Program-made: the position numbers and the translations under genes
In this document: positions 22,383-32,195 of the stretch, piece after piece
Numbering within the stretch: the stretch's first letter is position 1
Layout of the letters: every line of letters starts with the position of its first letter
NCBI GenBank assembly: GCA_029569475.1
Contig: JAKQSZ010000048.1
Span: 1 to 46,353, forward strand
Reading direction: 5' to 3'
Length of the DNA: 46,353 nucleotides
Origin: Candidatus Eiseniibacteriota bacterium
GTDB lineage: Bacteria; Eisenbacteria; RBG-16-71-46; CAIMUX01
The notes under the pieces: generated by a model
What the model saw: only the letters and a program-made list of their open reading frames with translations
The model's database searches: none
What the model was told of the DNA's origin: nothing

Positions 22383-24662
22383 ATGACACGGCCCATGATT
22401 CCAGCTTCCCTCCGGTTGCTGCTCCTTCTGTCCCTGAGCCTGGCGCCGGCCATGGCGCTCGCGGCGGATCTCAATCCCTGGAGCGACATCGCCCCGGAGG
22501 TGATCCCGCCGGTCGGCGAACGACTGATCGAACCGGTGTACTACCGGACGACGGAAGTGGATCTGACGTCCCTGAAGGACCTCCTCGCGACGGCCCCGAT
22601 GGAGTTCTCGGCCGCGGCCGCGAGTCCGGCGGTTCTGGTTCTGCCGCTTCCCGACGGCACCAACGGGAGGTTCGCTCTCGTCGAGTCGCCGGTCATGGCC
22701 GCGGAGCTGCAGGCCAGGTATCCGGAGATCCGTACGTACTCCGGACATGGCCTGGATGACACGTCCGCCCGCACCCGAGTGGACCTGACCCCGCACGGCT
22801 TCCACGCCATCATCTTCTCCGCCGCCGGAACGATCTACATCGATCCGCTGCAGCGGGGGGATGTCGACCACTACCAGAGCTACTTCAAGCGCGACAATCT
22901 GCCCCATCCCAGCGACACGCGCGCGTGCACCATCGTGGACGAGGATGGCATGGGCGAGGAGATCGCCCGCCTGGTCCAGAACATCCAGGGCCGCTCCGGC
23001 ACGCAACTCCGCACCTACCGTGCCGCCGTCGCGGCGACCGGCGAGTACACGACCTTCCACGGCGGAACCGTTCCGCTGGGACTGGCCGCGGTCGTGACCA
23101 GCATGAATCGGGTTACCGGCGTGTACGAGAAAGAGGTCGCGGTGCGGATGGTCCTGGTGGCCAACAACGACGACATCATCTACACGAACGGCGGCACCGA
23201 CCCCTACACGAACAACAACGGCGGGACGATGCTCGGCCAGAACCAGGCCAACCTGGACGCGGTCATCGGCAACGCCAACTACGACATCGGCCACGTCTTC
23301 TCGACCGGCGGCGGCGGCATCGCCGGCCTCGGCGTGGTCTGCCGGACGAGCCAGAAAGCGCGCGGCGTCACCGGGAGCCCGGTGCCCCGCGGCGACAACT
23401 TCGACATCGACTACGTGGCCCACGAGATCGGCCACCAATACGGCTCCAACCACAGCTTCAACGGCAACGTCGGCTCCTGCAGCGGCGGCAACCGCAACGC
23501 CTCCACGGCCTACGAGCCGGGAAGCGGCTCGACGATCATGGCCTACGCTGGCATCTGCGGCGGCCAGAACCTGCAGCAGCACAGCGACGATTACTTCCTC
23601 TGGAAGAGCATCGACGAGATCGTCGCCTACACCACGGTCGGCTCCGGCAACAATTGCCCGACCACGGTGAACACCGGTGTCGTCGAGCCCACGGTCAACC
23701 CCGGCGGCGGCGGCTTCACGATTCCTTTGAACACGCCCTTTGCCCTGACCGGGTCGGCCACCACGACCGGCACGGCCACCTACTGCTGGGAAGAGTCGGA
23801 CCTTGGACCGGCGGGACATCCGAACTCGCCTTCGGGCAATGCCCCGATCTTCCGTTCTTTCGACCCGGTGGCCGGCCCGACGAGGACCTTTCCCAAGCTC
23901 ACCAACCTCCTCAACAACACACAGACGATCGGGGAGATCCTGCCGTCCTATGCCCGCAACCTGACCTTCCGACTGGTCGTGCGCGACACCCAGGCTGGCG
24001 GCGTCGGCGTGAGGCACGAGGGCATCGCTTTCTCGGTCGCCTCGACCGGGCCGTTCCTGGTGACTTCTCCGAACACCGACATCATCTGGCAGGAAGGCAA
24101 CCAGGAGACCGTGACCTGGGATGTGGGAGGCTCGAACAACGCGCCGGTCAACTGCGCCAACGTTCGCATCCTGCTCTCCACTGATGGCGGCAACACCTGG
24201 CCGACGGTGCTGCTCGCCTCGACACCCAACGACGGCTCGCAGGCGGTCACGGTGCCCGGCCCCAACACGACCCAGGCGAGGGTCAAGGTCGAGGCGATCG
24301 GCAACGTCTTCTTCGACATCTCCAACGTCAACTTCCGGATCGAGGGCACCTCGGGAATCGCGGATCGAGGCGTGTCGAGCGGGCAGCAGATCGCGCTGCA
24401 CGCGGGCCGTCCGAATCCCTTCAGCGCCAGCACCGCCATCGGCTTCGATCTGGCGAGCCGCGGAACGGTGTCGGTCCGCATCCACGATCCGGCCGGACGT
24501 CTGGTCAAGACCCTGCTGAAGGCCGAGATGAACGCGGGATCGCACCAGGTTCTCTGGGACGGCACCGACGAGTCCGGCAGGCCGGTCGGCACCGGCGTCT
24601 ACCTCTACCAACTCGACTCCGCGGGCGCGCAGGCGAGCGGTCGCCTGACGCTCGTTCGCTAA
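22383..24662 (+). CDS. secreted M12B/reprolysin-like zinc metalloprotease with FlgD-like tail
   Basis: 759 residues. Signal peptide at 1-28 (LLLLLSLSLAPAMALA). A pro-region runs to about 205. The metzincin protease domain (about 208-425) has the zinc site H347-E348-x-x-H351-x5-H357 (HEIGHQYGSNH), the Met-turn STIMAYAG around M386, and several cysteines. Beta-sandwich modules follow (TVTWDVGGSNNAPVNCANVRI). The C-terminal ~80 residues are a FlgD-Ig-like domain beginning near RPNPFSASTAI and ending YLYQLDSAG...L.L.R, used as a sorting or anchoring tail in FCB-type bacteria. Close in design to proteases of flavobacterial type. GAGGA lies about 7 bases before ATG 22383. Secreted proteolysis is near certain; the substrate is unknown. 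Confidence 0.93.
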   Translation: MTRPMIPASLRLLLLLSLSLAPAMALAADLNPWSDIAPEVIPPVGERLIEPVYYRTTEVDLTSLKDLLATAPMEFSAAAASPAVLVLPLPDGTNGRFALVESPVMAAELQARYPEIRTYSGHGLDDTSARTRVDLTPHGFHAIIFSAAGTIYIDPLQRGDVDHYQSYFKRDNLPHPSDTRACTIVDEDGMGEEIARLVQNIQGRSGTQLRTYRAAVAATGEYTTFHGGTVPLGLAAVVTSMNRVTGVYEKEVAVRMVLVANNDDIIYTNGGTDPYTNNNGGTMLGQNQANLDAVIGNANYDIGHVFSTGGGGIAGLGVVCRTSQKARGVTGSPVPRGDNFDIDYVAHEIGHQYGSNHSFNGNVGSCSGGNRNASTAYEPGSGSTIMAYAGICGGQNLQQHSDDYFLWKSIDEIVAYTTVGSGNNCPTTVNTGVVEPTVNPGGGGFTIPLNTPFALTGSATTTGTATYCWEESDLGPAGHPNSPSGNAPIFRSFDPVAGPTRTFPKLTNLLNNTQTIGEILPSYARNLTFRLVVRDTQAGGVGVRHEGIAFSVASTGPFLVTSPNTDIIWQEGNQETVTWDVGGSNNAPVNCANVRILLSTDGGNTWPTVLLASTPNDGSQAVTVPGPNTTQARVKVEAIGNVFFDISNVNFRIEGTSGIADRGVSSGQQIALHAGRPNPFSASTAIGFDLASRGTVSVRIHDPAGRLVKTLLKAEMNAGSHQVLWDGTDESGRPVGTGVYLYQLDSAGAQASGRLTLVR

Positions 24663-24688
24663 CCGGCCGGATCAGGTCAAGGCAACCC

Positions 24689-24746
24689 CAGAGGGCTCGT
24701 TCCACGCCCAGCCTCGCGCTGCGGCAGCGTAGGGACGGGCCCTCTG
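24689..24746 (+). terminator. long hairpin after metalloprotease gene
   Basis: Positions 24689-24703 pair with 24732-24746 (outer CAGAGGGC/GCCCTCTG perfect, inner part with G-T pairs), and ACGC/GCGT continues the stem. It starts 26 bases past the stop. No T-run follows, so it may be a rho-independent-like block, an RNA stabiliser or an extragenic element. The rest of the 353-base gap to the kinase shows no gene. Confidence 0.45.
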
Positions 24747-25015
24747 ACTATCCCAGGGTTGTCGGGACCGGCCGTCTCTCATTGGAGATGGCTGTTCTCT
24801 CTTTGCTATCCGCTCCTTCGCGGCAAGGAGGGGCCCGCGATGGGCCCACGCCTTTGGGCCGGCTGGCCAGGCGACCAGCTGCTGCGCCGGTTGCTTCGGG
24901 CGGTCCAGTGCCGCGTTGACCTCCGTGGCCCGCCAGTTGATCTACCAATGCGAGATTGAGACGATGTATGGTGCTGCTGGACGGCAGGTCGTTCCAACTC
25001 CATGGTGGGCGCTCG

Positions 25016-27778
25016 ATGACGGGCTTGTTCTTCCGGTATCTCGCATCGGTGGTGGCCTTGGCATTGGTCATCCTGATCCGATGGCTCCTCGACCCAGTCC
25101 TGGAGTCAAGCGTCGTGCTGCTCTGCGTTCCTGCGGCTGTGGCCTTTGCGGCGTGGTTCGGGGGTTTTGGGCCGGCGGTCGTTGTCACCGTCGGCGGCTG
25201 GCTTGCCAGCGCGTGGTTGTTCATGGAGCCACGAGGGGGCCTGACCGTGGACGAGCCGGCGCGCCTGGTGAGCCTGGTGCTCTATCTTGCCACGTGCGGT
25301 GTGATCGTGGCGGCTGCCGTGGTCGTTCGCTCGGTCGCTCGGCGCCAATCGGAGACTCTGCGCATCACGCTGTCCAGCATCGGCGATGCGGTGATCACGA
25401 CCGATGCCCAGGCGCGGGTGATCTTCCTGAACCCGGTGGCTGAGGAACTTACCGGCTGGAAAACCGTCGAGGCCTCCGGACGTGCCGTGGACACCGTCTT
25501 CCGCATTGTGGACGAAGATACCCGGCGACAGCCGGAGAGTCCCGTCGCCCGCGTCCTGCGGCTCGGCCACGTTACGGGGCTGGCTAACCACACCTTGCTG
25601 ATCGCCAGGGACGGGACCGAACGGCCCATCGATGACAGCGCCGCCCCCGTTCGAGATGCCGATGGCCGGCTCACCGGCGTCGTCCTCGTCTTTCGGGATG
25701 TGACGAAGCGCCGTCAAGCGGAGCGGATCCTGCGCCGCAGCGAGTGGGAGCTGACGGACTTCTTTGAAAACGCCCCCATAGCGGTGCGATGGGTAGGAGC
25801 CGACGGCACCATCATCCGAGCAAACCAGGCGGAGCTGAAGCTCCTCGGCTACGCCCGGGAGGAGTACGTGGGGCGCCACTTCGGCGACTTTGCCGCGGAT
25901 GGCGAGGACGCCCGTGAGGTCCTGCGGCGGCTGAACCGGGGCGAGAAGTTGCGGGATCACCCGATCCGGATGCGACGCAAGGATGGCGCCGTCCGCGACG
26001 TGGTCATCGACTCCGCCACCTTTGTCGAGGACGAGAAGGTCAGCCACACCTGTTTCTTCAGCCGGGACGTGACGGACCGGCGGCGAGTGCAGCGCGAGCA
26101 GGCCATGCTCGCCAACATTGTCGAGACATCCGAAGACGCGATTGTCTCAAAGAACCTCGACGGCATCATCCAGAGCTGGAATGCCGCGGCGGAGAGGGTC
26201 TTCGGGTACACGGCGGAGGAAGCGATCGGCCGGCACATCGCGCTCATCATCCCCCCGGAGCGGCGCGAAGAGGAAACGGGCATCATGACCCGGCTCCGCG
26301 CCGGCGAGCGGGTCGAGCACTATGAATCGGTCAGGCAACGGAAGGACGGCGTCCGGATTGACGTATCCCTGACAATCTCTCCCTTGCGCAACGAGGTGGG
26401 TGTCGTGGAGGGCGCGTCCAAGATCGCGCGCGATGTCACCGGACGCAAACAGACGGAACAGCGGCTGATGGAGGCGGACCGCCGCAAGGATGAGTTCCTG
26501 GCGACCCTGGCCCACGAACTGCGCAATCCTCTCGCTCCGATCCGCAACGCGTTGGAGATCATGAAGCGTTCGGAGAGCGAGGTGGAGTTGTCGCTGGCCG
26601 CTCGTGGCATGCTGGAACGGCAGCTCGGCCATCTGGTCCGCCTGGTGGATGACCTCCTCGACGTCAGCCGGATCACCCGCGACCGGCTGGAACTGCGGTT
26701 GGGCCGGGTCGAGCTCGCCTCCATCGTCCGGCAAGCAGTGGAGGCGGGAGAGCCTTTGATGGACGAGCGGCGGCAGAAGCTCCAGGTGGATCTTCCGTCC
26801 GAACCGATCTACCTCCTCGCCGATCCCGTACGGCTGGCGCAGGTCTTCGGCAACCTCCTGAGCAACGCCAGCAAGTACACCGAGCCCGGTGGAGACATCC
26901 GGGTGGGGGCCAGCCGGCAGGATGGACAGGTGACCGTGACGGTCACCGATACCGGGATAGGGATCGGGCCGGACAGCCTGGAGCGAGTGTTCGAGATGTT
27001 TGCCCAGGTGCATGACTCGATCGAACGCGCACAAGGCGGGCTCGGCATCGGGTTGACCCTGGTAAGGCGCCTCGTGGAGATGCACGGCGGCACGATCCGG
27101 GCCTGGAGCGCGGGGCCGGGGAAGGGGAGCGAGTTCACGGTGGTCCTGCCTGAGTTGGTGGACAAGGAGGCTAGCCTCGGGGAGCCGGGGAGAATCCCGG
27201 ACGAGGCGCCGACGGGATCGTTTCACGATGCGGAGGCGGTGACGCCGCGCCGGGTCCTCGTGGTGGACGACAACCTCGACTCCGCCGGGTCTCTGGCCAC
27301 CTTGCTGCGGCTCAGCGGTCACGAGACCCACGCCGCGCACGATGGTCTCCAGGCGGTGGAAGCGGCGCGCGAGCTCAGGCCGGACGTGATCCTCCTGGAC
27401 ATCGGCCTGCCCGGGCTCAACGGGTACGAGGTCTGCCGCGCCATCCGAGGACAGGCCTGGGGAAGAGACATCCGAATCGTCGCCCTGACCGGCTGGGGGC
27501 AACAGCAGGATCGTCGCCGGTCAGAGGAAGCTGGATTCAACACCCACCTGGTCAAACCGGTCGACCCGATTCTCCTGGCCAGCGTTCTCGCCGGCGACCC
27601 CCGGTCCGACCACCCTCCGGGTGGCACGGGGGCGCCGGCCCGCCCTGACAGCGCCGGTGTCGCGGAAGTCGCCGAGTCTCCAAGTGGGACCCACGCCCAC
27701 CCGGGTCCCGGTCCTGACCCATCGATTGTGTCAGGGTTTCTGTTGCGCGAGAGCGATAACCCGTTGCCCTCAAGCTGA
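25016..27778 (+). CDS. hybrid sensor histidine kinase (DUF4118-PAS-HisKA-HATPase-REC)
   Basis: About 920 residues. Membrane sensor with four helices at about 5-105 of DUF4118/KdpD type. Then three PAS domains (ITLSSIGDAVITTD..., FFENAPIAVRWVG..., VETSEDAIVSKNLDG...), HisKA with phospho-acceptor H500 in LAHELRNPLAPIRNALEIM, and HATPase (NLLSNASKY, DTGIGIG, GGLGIGLTLV). A linker leads to a receiver domain with VVDDN and phospho-acceptor D795 (ILLDIGLPGLNGYEV). A Pro/Gly-rich tail of 50-60 residues closes it. No output regulator is adjacent, so it is an orphan hybrid kinase whose partner lies elsewhere. The start is uncertain: ATG 25016 begins just before the first helix, while ATG 24968 and TTG 24956 are longer alternatives with equally weak ribosome sites. 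Confidence 0.93.
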   Translation: MTGLFFRYLASVVALALVILIRWLLDPVLESSVVLLCVPAAVAFAAWFGGFGPAVVVTVGGWLASAWLFMEPRGGLTVDEPARLVSLVLYLATCGVIVAAAVVVRSVARRQSETLRITLSSIGDAVITTDAQARVIFLNPVAEELTGWKTVEASGRAVDTVFRIVDEDTRRQPESPVARVLRLGHVTGLANHTLLIARDGTERPIDDSAAPVRDADGRLTGVVLVFRDVTKRRQAERILRRSEWELTDFFENAPIAVRWVGADGTIIRANQAELKLLGYAREEYVGRHFGDFAADGEDAREVLRRLNRGEKLRDHPIRMRRKDGAVRDVVIDSATFVEDEKVSHTCFFSRDVTDRRRVQREQAMLANIVETSEDAIVSKNLDGIIQSWNAAAERVFGYTAEEAIGRHIALIIPPERREEETGIMTRLRAGERVEHYESVRQRKDGVRIDVSLTISPLRNEVGVVEGASKIARDVTGRKQTEQRLMEADRRKDEFLATLAHELRNPLAPIRNALEIMKRSESEVELSLAARGMLERQLGHLVRLVDDLLDVSRITRDRLELRLGRVELASIVRQAVEAGEPLMDERRQKLQVDLPSEPIYLLADPVRLAQVFGNLLSNASKYTEPGGDIRVGASRQDGQVTVTVTDTGIGIGPDSLERVFEMFAQVHDSIERAQGGLGIGLTLVRRLVEMHGGTIRAWSAGPGKGSEFTVVLPELVDKEASLGEPGRIPDEAPTGSFHDAEAVTPRRVLVVDDNLDSAGSLATLLRLSGHETHAAHDGLQAVEAARELRPDVILLDIGLPGLNGYEVCRAIRGQAWGRDIRIVALTGWGQQQDRRRSEEAGFNTHLVKPVDPILLASVLAGDPRSDHPPGGTGAPARPDSAGVAEVAESPSGTHAHPGPGPDPSIVSGFLLRESDNPLPSS

Positions 27779-27984
27779 TTGCGACTAGAGCAACCCCACG
27801 ATCGCCCCGCCGTGGCAACCCGCGGCCACGACAGCCCTCGGCGGCATCTCGCAACAGAATTCCTTTCACAGACTGTGCGGTTCGGGAGCGTGCGGTCGTT
27901 TCCAGATGTTCGGGCCATCGAACTCCGTCCATCCGCTCCCGAACCGGCCCAGTCCGGGCGGAGATTCCAACGAGGAGGCAAGAG

Positions 27985-28671
27985 ATGTCAGCGATGAGGA
28001 CTCAGCGATGGGTCTGGGCAGCCGCGTGCTGCCTGGCGGCCTGGATCGGGCCGGCCAGCGCGGAGATTACGCCGGGGACGATCAGCCCGCCACCGAGCGT
28101 CCCGACGAGCGAGGGAACCGAGTCCATCCAGCTACCCGCCATCGAGTTCGTGCCGGCTTCCGGGGGCGACGGCGCCCCGACGCCGCTCCGCGCGGCGCCC
28201 GTGGTGGACGCCGATGACAAGGGATCGTTCTACACCGATGCCGGTGGGGGCAGGGGACCGGCGCAGCTCACCCCGGGTGAAGAGGCCAAGCTGGCCATGG
28301 CGCGTGCCGCCGTGGCGGCGGCTTACGCCGCCGGCCACTTGCCCATGGTCCTGCCGGAAGAACTCGGCCCCGCGCTCAGCGAGGAGGAGATCAACACCGC
28401 CAAGCTGCGCTTGCTGAACCAGCCGAGGCCGGTGGATCCGGCTGCCCCGGCCGATCCGGGCCTGGTCGGGCTGGAGAACTTGACGCCGGTCCAGGAGAAC
28501 GGCCCCGACGCCTTGAACGAAGTGGAACGCGCCAAGCTCGAGGGAAGGGAGATCATCGGTCCTGCCGTCGATCCCACTTCGACGGTGCCGCCGGCCGCCG
28601 GGGACGCCTCGCAGCCCGGCCTGGATGCGGACCTCCCCCGCGATCCGCAGGCGACCCAGGAGGTGAAGTAA
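27985..28671 (+). CDS. small secreted Pro/Ala-rich protein coupled to metalloprotease
   Basis: 228 residues, unrecognised. Signal peptide at 1-26 (WVWAAACCLAAWIGPASA). The mature part is acidic and rich in Pro, Ala, Glu and Gly, with a predicted helical segment at about 92-140 (TPGEEAKLAMARAAVAAAYAAG, then EEEINTAKLRLLNQ). It has no cysteine after the signal and no catalytic motif. GAGGAGG lies 8 bases before the ATG. The stop is 1 base before the next ATG, and the Shine-Dalgarno of the protease lies inside this gene. The two are therefore certainly one operon. It could be a chaperone, inhibitor or surface partner of the protease; that is inference from coupling alone. The 206-base gap upstream shows no gene or clear promoter. 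Confidence 0.78.
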   Translation: MSAMRTQRWVWAAACCLAAWIGPASAEITPGTISPPPSVPTSEGTESIQLPAIEFVPASGGDGAPTPLRAAPVVDADDKGSFYTDAGGGRGPAQLTPGEEAKLAMARAAVAAAYAAGHLPMVLPEELGPALSEEEINTAKLRLLNQPRPVDPAAPADPGLVGLENLTPVQENGPDALNEVERAKLEGREIIGPAVDPTSTVPPAAGDASQPGLDADLPRDPQATQEVK

Positions 28672-28672
28672 C

Positions 28673-31600
28673 ATGACCAGCCGAATCGCTTCCCTCCGCG
28701 GCTCCCTCGCGCTCTGCGCCGGGTTGAGCCTGTTGTTCTTCGCCCCGGGCCGGTCCGAGGCCGCCCTGCCGGGTCCGATGGTGGGCACGTACACGGCCGA
28801 GGCGCTGGAACGCGCCCGAGCCGGGTTGCAGGAGCTTCCCCAGGGAAGCGCCCACGCGTGGGAGGACACCGAGAAGATGGCCGAGGACCGGGCCAGCTTC
28901 GAGCGGCCTCTTCTCCTCAACAGCACCGATGACGACGCCTGCCACTACGCCCGCGGCACCACGGCCATCATCCACATCTTCGTCAACCACACCGGGGGGA
29001 CGTGGACCTCGCAGCAGCGGAACGACATGGCCGCGCGGGGACGCACGGCCAAGGACTTCTACACCGACAACGCTCCGGCAGGAGCCAACCTCCGGTTCGA
29101 CCACGAGGGATCGACCTTCTACTACTACTACGAGACCACCCTCAACCAGAACATCCCCGACAGCGGCATGAGCAGCGCCCTGATGGAGACCGTGGCCGAC
29201 GCCATCGGCTTCAGCGACAGTGACGCCGACGGCTCCATCATCGACGACTGGTCCCTCTACCTCATGAACTGGGACGGCGGCTTCGACAACGTCATCCTCT
29301 GCTTCCACCCCAAGCAGACCGGCCGGGCGTGGGCTTCCTACGGGCACGCCAAGACGGCGCTCTACTCGGACGATACCGGCAACGTCTTCGCCCACGAGTG
29401 GGGCCACCTGTTCGGCGCCTGCGACGAATACACCGAGGGGGGCGAGTGCAACGGCGGCATCGACTGCGGCAACTGCCAGAGCACCTACCTGGACGACGTG
29501 ATCATCAACGGCAACTGCCAGCTCAGCGGCTGCCCGTCGGACGTGTCCTGCGTCATGATCAACAACACGTTCAGCAACATCTGCAACTACACCCTGAACC
29601 ACTGGGGCTGGTTCGACGAAGACAACGACGGGTATCTCGATTGGACCAGGCGCCGCACCACCGGCAACAACTTCGTTGAGATCTACCTGATCCCCCACAA
29701 CGGCAACGCCCTGTGGAACAACACGACCGACGGTTATGTCATCGCCCAGCAGTGGAACACCTGGTCAGTAGCCGGCTTGCGCTCGCCGTCCGGCACGGAC
29801 TACGACCTGCAGCTCTACGGCGACAACAACCACAACTACCAGCTCGCCACCTCCAGCTACGCCGGACAGACGGTCGACTTCGTGGTCAGCGACTACAACC
29901 ACGATCGCCCCGGGAACGAGCACCTGCAGGTCAGCCTGTACTCGGGCAACGGGAGCAACAACTATCGTCTGAACTGGGAGAGCGGCACCGGCATTCTCTA
30001 TCCCGACGGCCTTGTCCGCTCGGGAACCTGGGTAGGTTACCAGGTGGTTCGCGCCTGGGACGTGCCGCTCTTCGGGGGCGAGACGGTCACTTTCTCCCTG
30101 GACGTGACTTCGGGCTCGACCGACTTCGGCATGGCCCTCTTCCGCAGCTACGGAGACGTCTACCACGTCGGCCGCTCCTATGCCCAGTGGATCCGGGACG
30201 CTGCCGGGGCCGGCGGCACGGAAACCTACTCCTATACCGTTCCCGCCGACGACGTCTACGGGTTGATCATCTTCGCCAATAACGCCGCCGACGGGGAGTT
30301 CGACATCAAGATCGGGCCGACCCCGTACACGCTCGCCGAGGAGACGCCCTTCAACTCCGGCATCGACCTGCGGCTCTACAACTACGACCCCAACGCCTTC
30401 AGCTGGTCCGTGGCCGGCGTCCGTCCGGCCAGCGGAACCAACGCCTCGATCGGGCTCTTTAGCGACCAGAGCTACCTGAACGAGCTGGCTTTCTCCGACG
30501 ACTACGCGGGCCTGGAGTTCGTGGCGGCGGACTACAACCCCAGCTACAGCACCGACTACCTGCGCGTCATCCGGGAGGCCGGGGACGGCACCCACCGCAC
30601 CGAGTGGGAGCATGACAACGATCTCCTGGAGGCTCCGTTTGCCGGCAACTGGGTGGCCACCCACGTGGCCAAGGTCTGGGACTGCAACCTGACTGGCGGG
30701 CAGCCCTACTTCTTCCGGGAGTACCACACGATCGGCGGCTCCCTGGACACGGGCATCTACCTCTTCGGTTCGGACGACGGCAACCGCTACAAGGGACGCA
30801 ACGAGTACTCCCAGGCCGCCAACTTCAGGCCGGCGAGCGACGGGGGGGAGTGGTTCTACTACACCCCGCCGCTGACCGACTGGTACGGCTTCATCCAGGT
30901 GGTCAACGATGACTCCGGCGGCGCCTACAGCGTCCACATGGGCCCCTACTACGACCTGGCCGAGGACGAGGCGGTCCGGTCGACCAACACGATGAGCTAC
31001 GCTCGAGCGGACGTGGGCACCTCCTACTGGACGATCTTCGCTTGCCGGCCGTACTTTGCCGACAATGCGACGATCACGCTGTACGGCGACAACGGGTTCA
31101 GCACGAACCAGGTGATCGCGACCGACGGGACGAACGCCCGGGTGCCGTTCCTCGTGGGCGATTTCAACCACAACTCCGCCGCGGCCTACTACCCGCGCGT
31201 CCAGCGCACCACGGGCAGCCAGGGGTATGACATCGAGTGGGAATCCGGAACGGAGTCCTTCACCTGGTCGGGCACGCCGATCGTCTCCGACCGGGACTTC
31301 CCTGTGCACGACGTGGCCGACATCTACGACCTGTACGTTCCGGCCGGCCAGCAGCTGGTGATCCGGGTGTCGGACACCAACGGCCAGGTCGACCCCGGCA
31401 TCGCGCTCTTCCGCTCCAACGGCGGCGCCTATTGGGCCAATTCCACCGGAGCGGTCGTGAGCTCGGATGCCACGGGCACCGGCGGTTCCGAGGAAGTCAC
31501 CTATACCTTCCCGGCGTCGGACTGGTACGGCCTGGTCGTCTGGTCGAAGGACGATGTTGACTCCCCCGGCACCTACCGGATCGAGATCTTCGACCCGTCC

Positions 31601-31906
31601 AGCAGCTCGGTGGACACCGAGATCGCGGCGAGCTTCTCGCTGAGTTCTTCCTCGTCCAATCCGTTCAGCGCATCGGCCACGCTGCAGTACTCCCTGACCC
31701 GCCCGGGACGCGCCGACCTTACGATCTTCGACCCGCAGGGACGGCTGGTTCGCTCCCTCGTGTCGGGGGTGGAGCAGGCCGGGCACCACGCGGTGGTCTG
31801 GGACGGGCGTGACGAACGGGGCGAGTCGGTGGGTTCGGGCATGTACTTCGCTCGCCTGGTCACTGCGGAAGGCGAGCGGAAGATCAAGATGGTCAGATCG
31901 AACTGA
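28673..31906 (+). CDS. large secreted HEWGH metalloprotease with three repeats and FlgD-like tail
   Basis: 1077 residues. Signal peptide at 1-30. The protease domain (about 90-345) has H241-E242-W-G-H245-x2-G248-x2-D251-E (HEWGHLFGACDEY), the HExxHxxGxxD arrangement of metzincins with Asp as third ligand; HEW.H....DEY also recalls CLCA proteases. A cysteine-rich loop follows (CNGGIDCGNCQ...CPSDVSC). Three ~210-residue repeats begin near 361 (WNTWSVAGLR), 577 (FSWSVAGVR) and 784 (SYWTIFACR). Each contains a D-x-G-(M/I)-x-LF(R/G)S second module (PPC-like beta-sandwich). The FlgD-Ig-like tail (SNPFSASATLQY... WDGRDERGESVGSGMYFARL) is probably for sorting. AGGAGGTGA lies 8 bases before the ATG. 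Confidence 0.9.
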   Translation: MTSRIASLRGSLALCAGLSLLFFAPGRSEAALPGPMVGTYTAEALERARAGLQELPQGSAHAWEDTEKMAEDRASFERPLLLNSTDDDACHYARGTTAIIHIFVNHTGGTWTSQQRNDMAARGRTAKDFYTDNAPAGANLRFDHEGSTFYYYYETTLNQNIPDSGMSSALMETVADAIGFSDSDADGSIIDDWSLYLMNWDGGFDNVILCFHPKQTGRAWASYGHAKTALYSDDTGNVFAHEWGHLFGACDEYTEGGECNGGIDCGNCQSTYLDDVIINGNCQLSGCPSDVSCVMINNTFSNICNYTLNHWGWFDEDNDGYLDWTRRRTTGNNFVEIYLIPHNGNALWNNTTDGYVIAQQWNTWSVAGLRSPSGTDYDLQLYGDNNHNYQLATSSYAGQTVDFVVSDYNHDRPGNEHLQVSLYSGNGSNNYRLNWESGTGILYPDGLVRSGTWVGYQVVRAWDVPLFGGETVTFSLDVTSGSTDFGMALFRSYGDVYHVGRSYAQWIRDAAGAGGTETYSYTVPADDVYGLIIFANNAADGEFDIKIGPTPYTLAEETPFNSGIDLRLYNYDPNAFSWSVAGVRPASGTNASIGLFSDQSYLNELAFSDDYAGLEFVAADYNPSYSTDYLRVIREAGDGTHRTEWEHDNDLLEAPFAGNWVATHVAKVWDCNLTGGQPYFFREYHTIGGSLDTGIYLFGSDDGNRYKGRNEYSQAANFRPASDGGEWFYYTPPLTDWYGFIQVVNDDSGGAYSVHMGPYYDLAEDEAVRSTNTMSYARADVGTSYWTIFACRPYFADNATITLYGDNGFSTNQVIATDGTNARVPFLVGDFNHNSAAAYYPRVQRTTGSQGYDIEWESGTESFTWSGTPIVSDRDFPVHDVADIYDLYVPAGQQLVIRVSDTNGQVDPGIALFRSNGGAYWANSTGAVVSSDATGTGGSEEVTYTFPASDWYGLVVWSKDDVDSPGTYRIEIFDPSSSSVDTEIAASFSLSSSSSNPFSASATLQYSLTRPGRADLTIFDPQGRLVRSLVSGVEQAGHHAVVWDGRDERGESVGSGMYFARLVTAEGERKIKMVRSN

Positions 31907-31971
31907 CCCCACCCCGGCAGTCGTCCGCAAGGCGCAGGCGGTCTACGCCACGGACTGCTGGCGGGTTGGGG
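31907..31971 (+). terminator. hairpin right after protease gene
   Basis: CCCCACCCCGGCAGTC (31907-31922) pairs imperfectly with 31953-31971 (GACTGCTG then GCGGGTTGGGG). It begins immediately after the stop codon. Confidence 0.4.
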
Positions 31972-31999
31972 CTGACACCAGCCACATGTTTCCAGGGGG

Positions 32000-32018
32000 C
32001 GCGGGCTTGCCCGCGTTT
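32000..32018 (+). terminator. rho-independent-like terminator
   Basis: CGCGGG, loop CTTG, CCCGCG, then TTT (32016-32018). Outer arms CCAGG (31992-31996) and CCTGG (32019-32023) can extend it. It ends the metalloprotease operon before the sigma factor gene. Confidence 0.5.
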
Positions 32019-32049
32019 CCTGGGCCGCGGCGGCAGCACCCGGAGGCGG

Positions 32050-32078
32050 CTCCTTCATCGAAGGAGTCGCTTCTCTTC
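32050..32078 (+). terminator. second terminator-like hairpin
   Basis: CTCCTTC, loop ATC, GAAGGAG (32050-32066), a perfect 7-base stem followed by TCGCTTCTCTTC. It lies in the 289-base gap before the sigma gene, 130 bases before its ATG, so it could also be a leader attenuator. Confidence 0.45.
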
Positions 32079-32195
32079 ATGTGCGCCCGGCAGAGACTCC
32101 CATGGCGTTGCCGAACCGTGCGATGCTCTGTCCTGTGTCCGCCGGAGTTCCTTCTCCGAGCGCGGGAGAACCTTAGCCCCGGGGAAACAACGAGA

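Noticed and set aside
21621..24611. Very long open frame (about 1000 codons) on the minus strand through yjbQ and the metalloprotease
   Set aside because: Only the 21621-22055 part has family motifs. The rest is antisense to a clear M12B-like protease and is open because of high GC and few stop codons.
32100..32195. ECF-type autoregulatory promoter (GAACC-like box near 32116) before the sigma gene
   Set aside because: No -10 of matching type at the expected spacing, and a single five-base match is common by chance.
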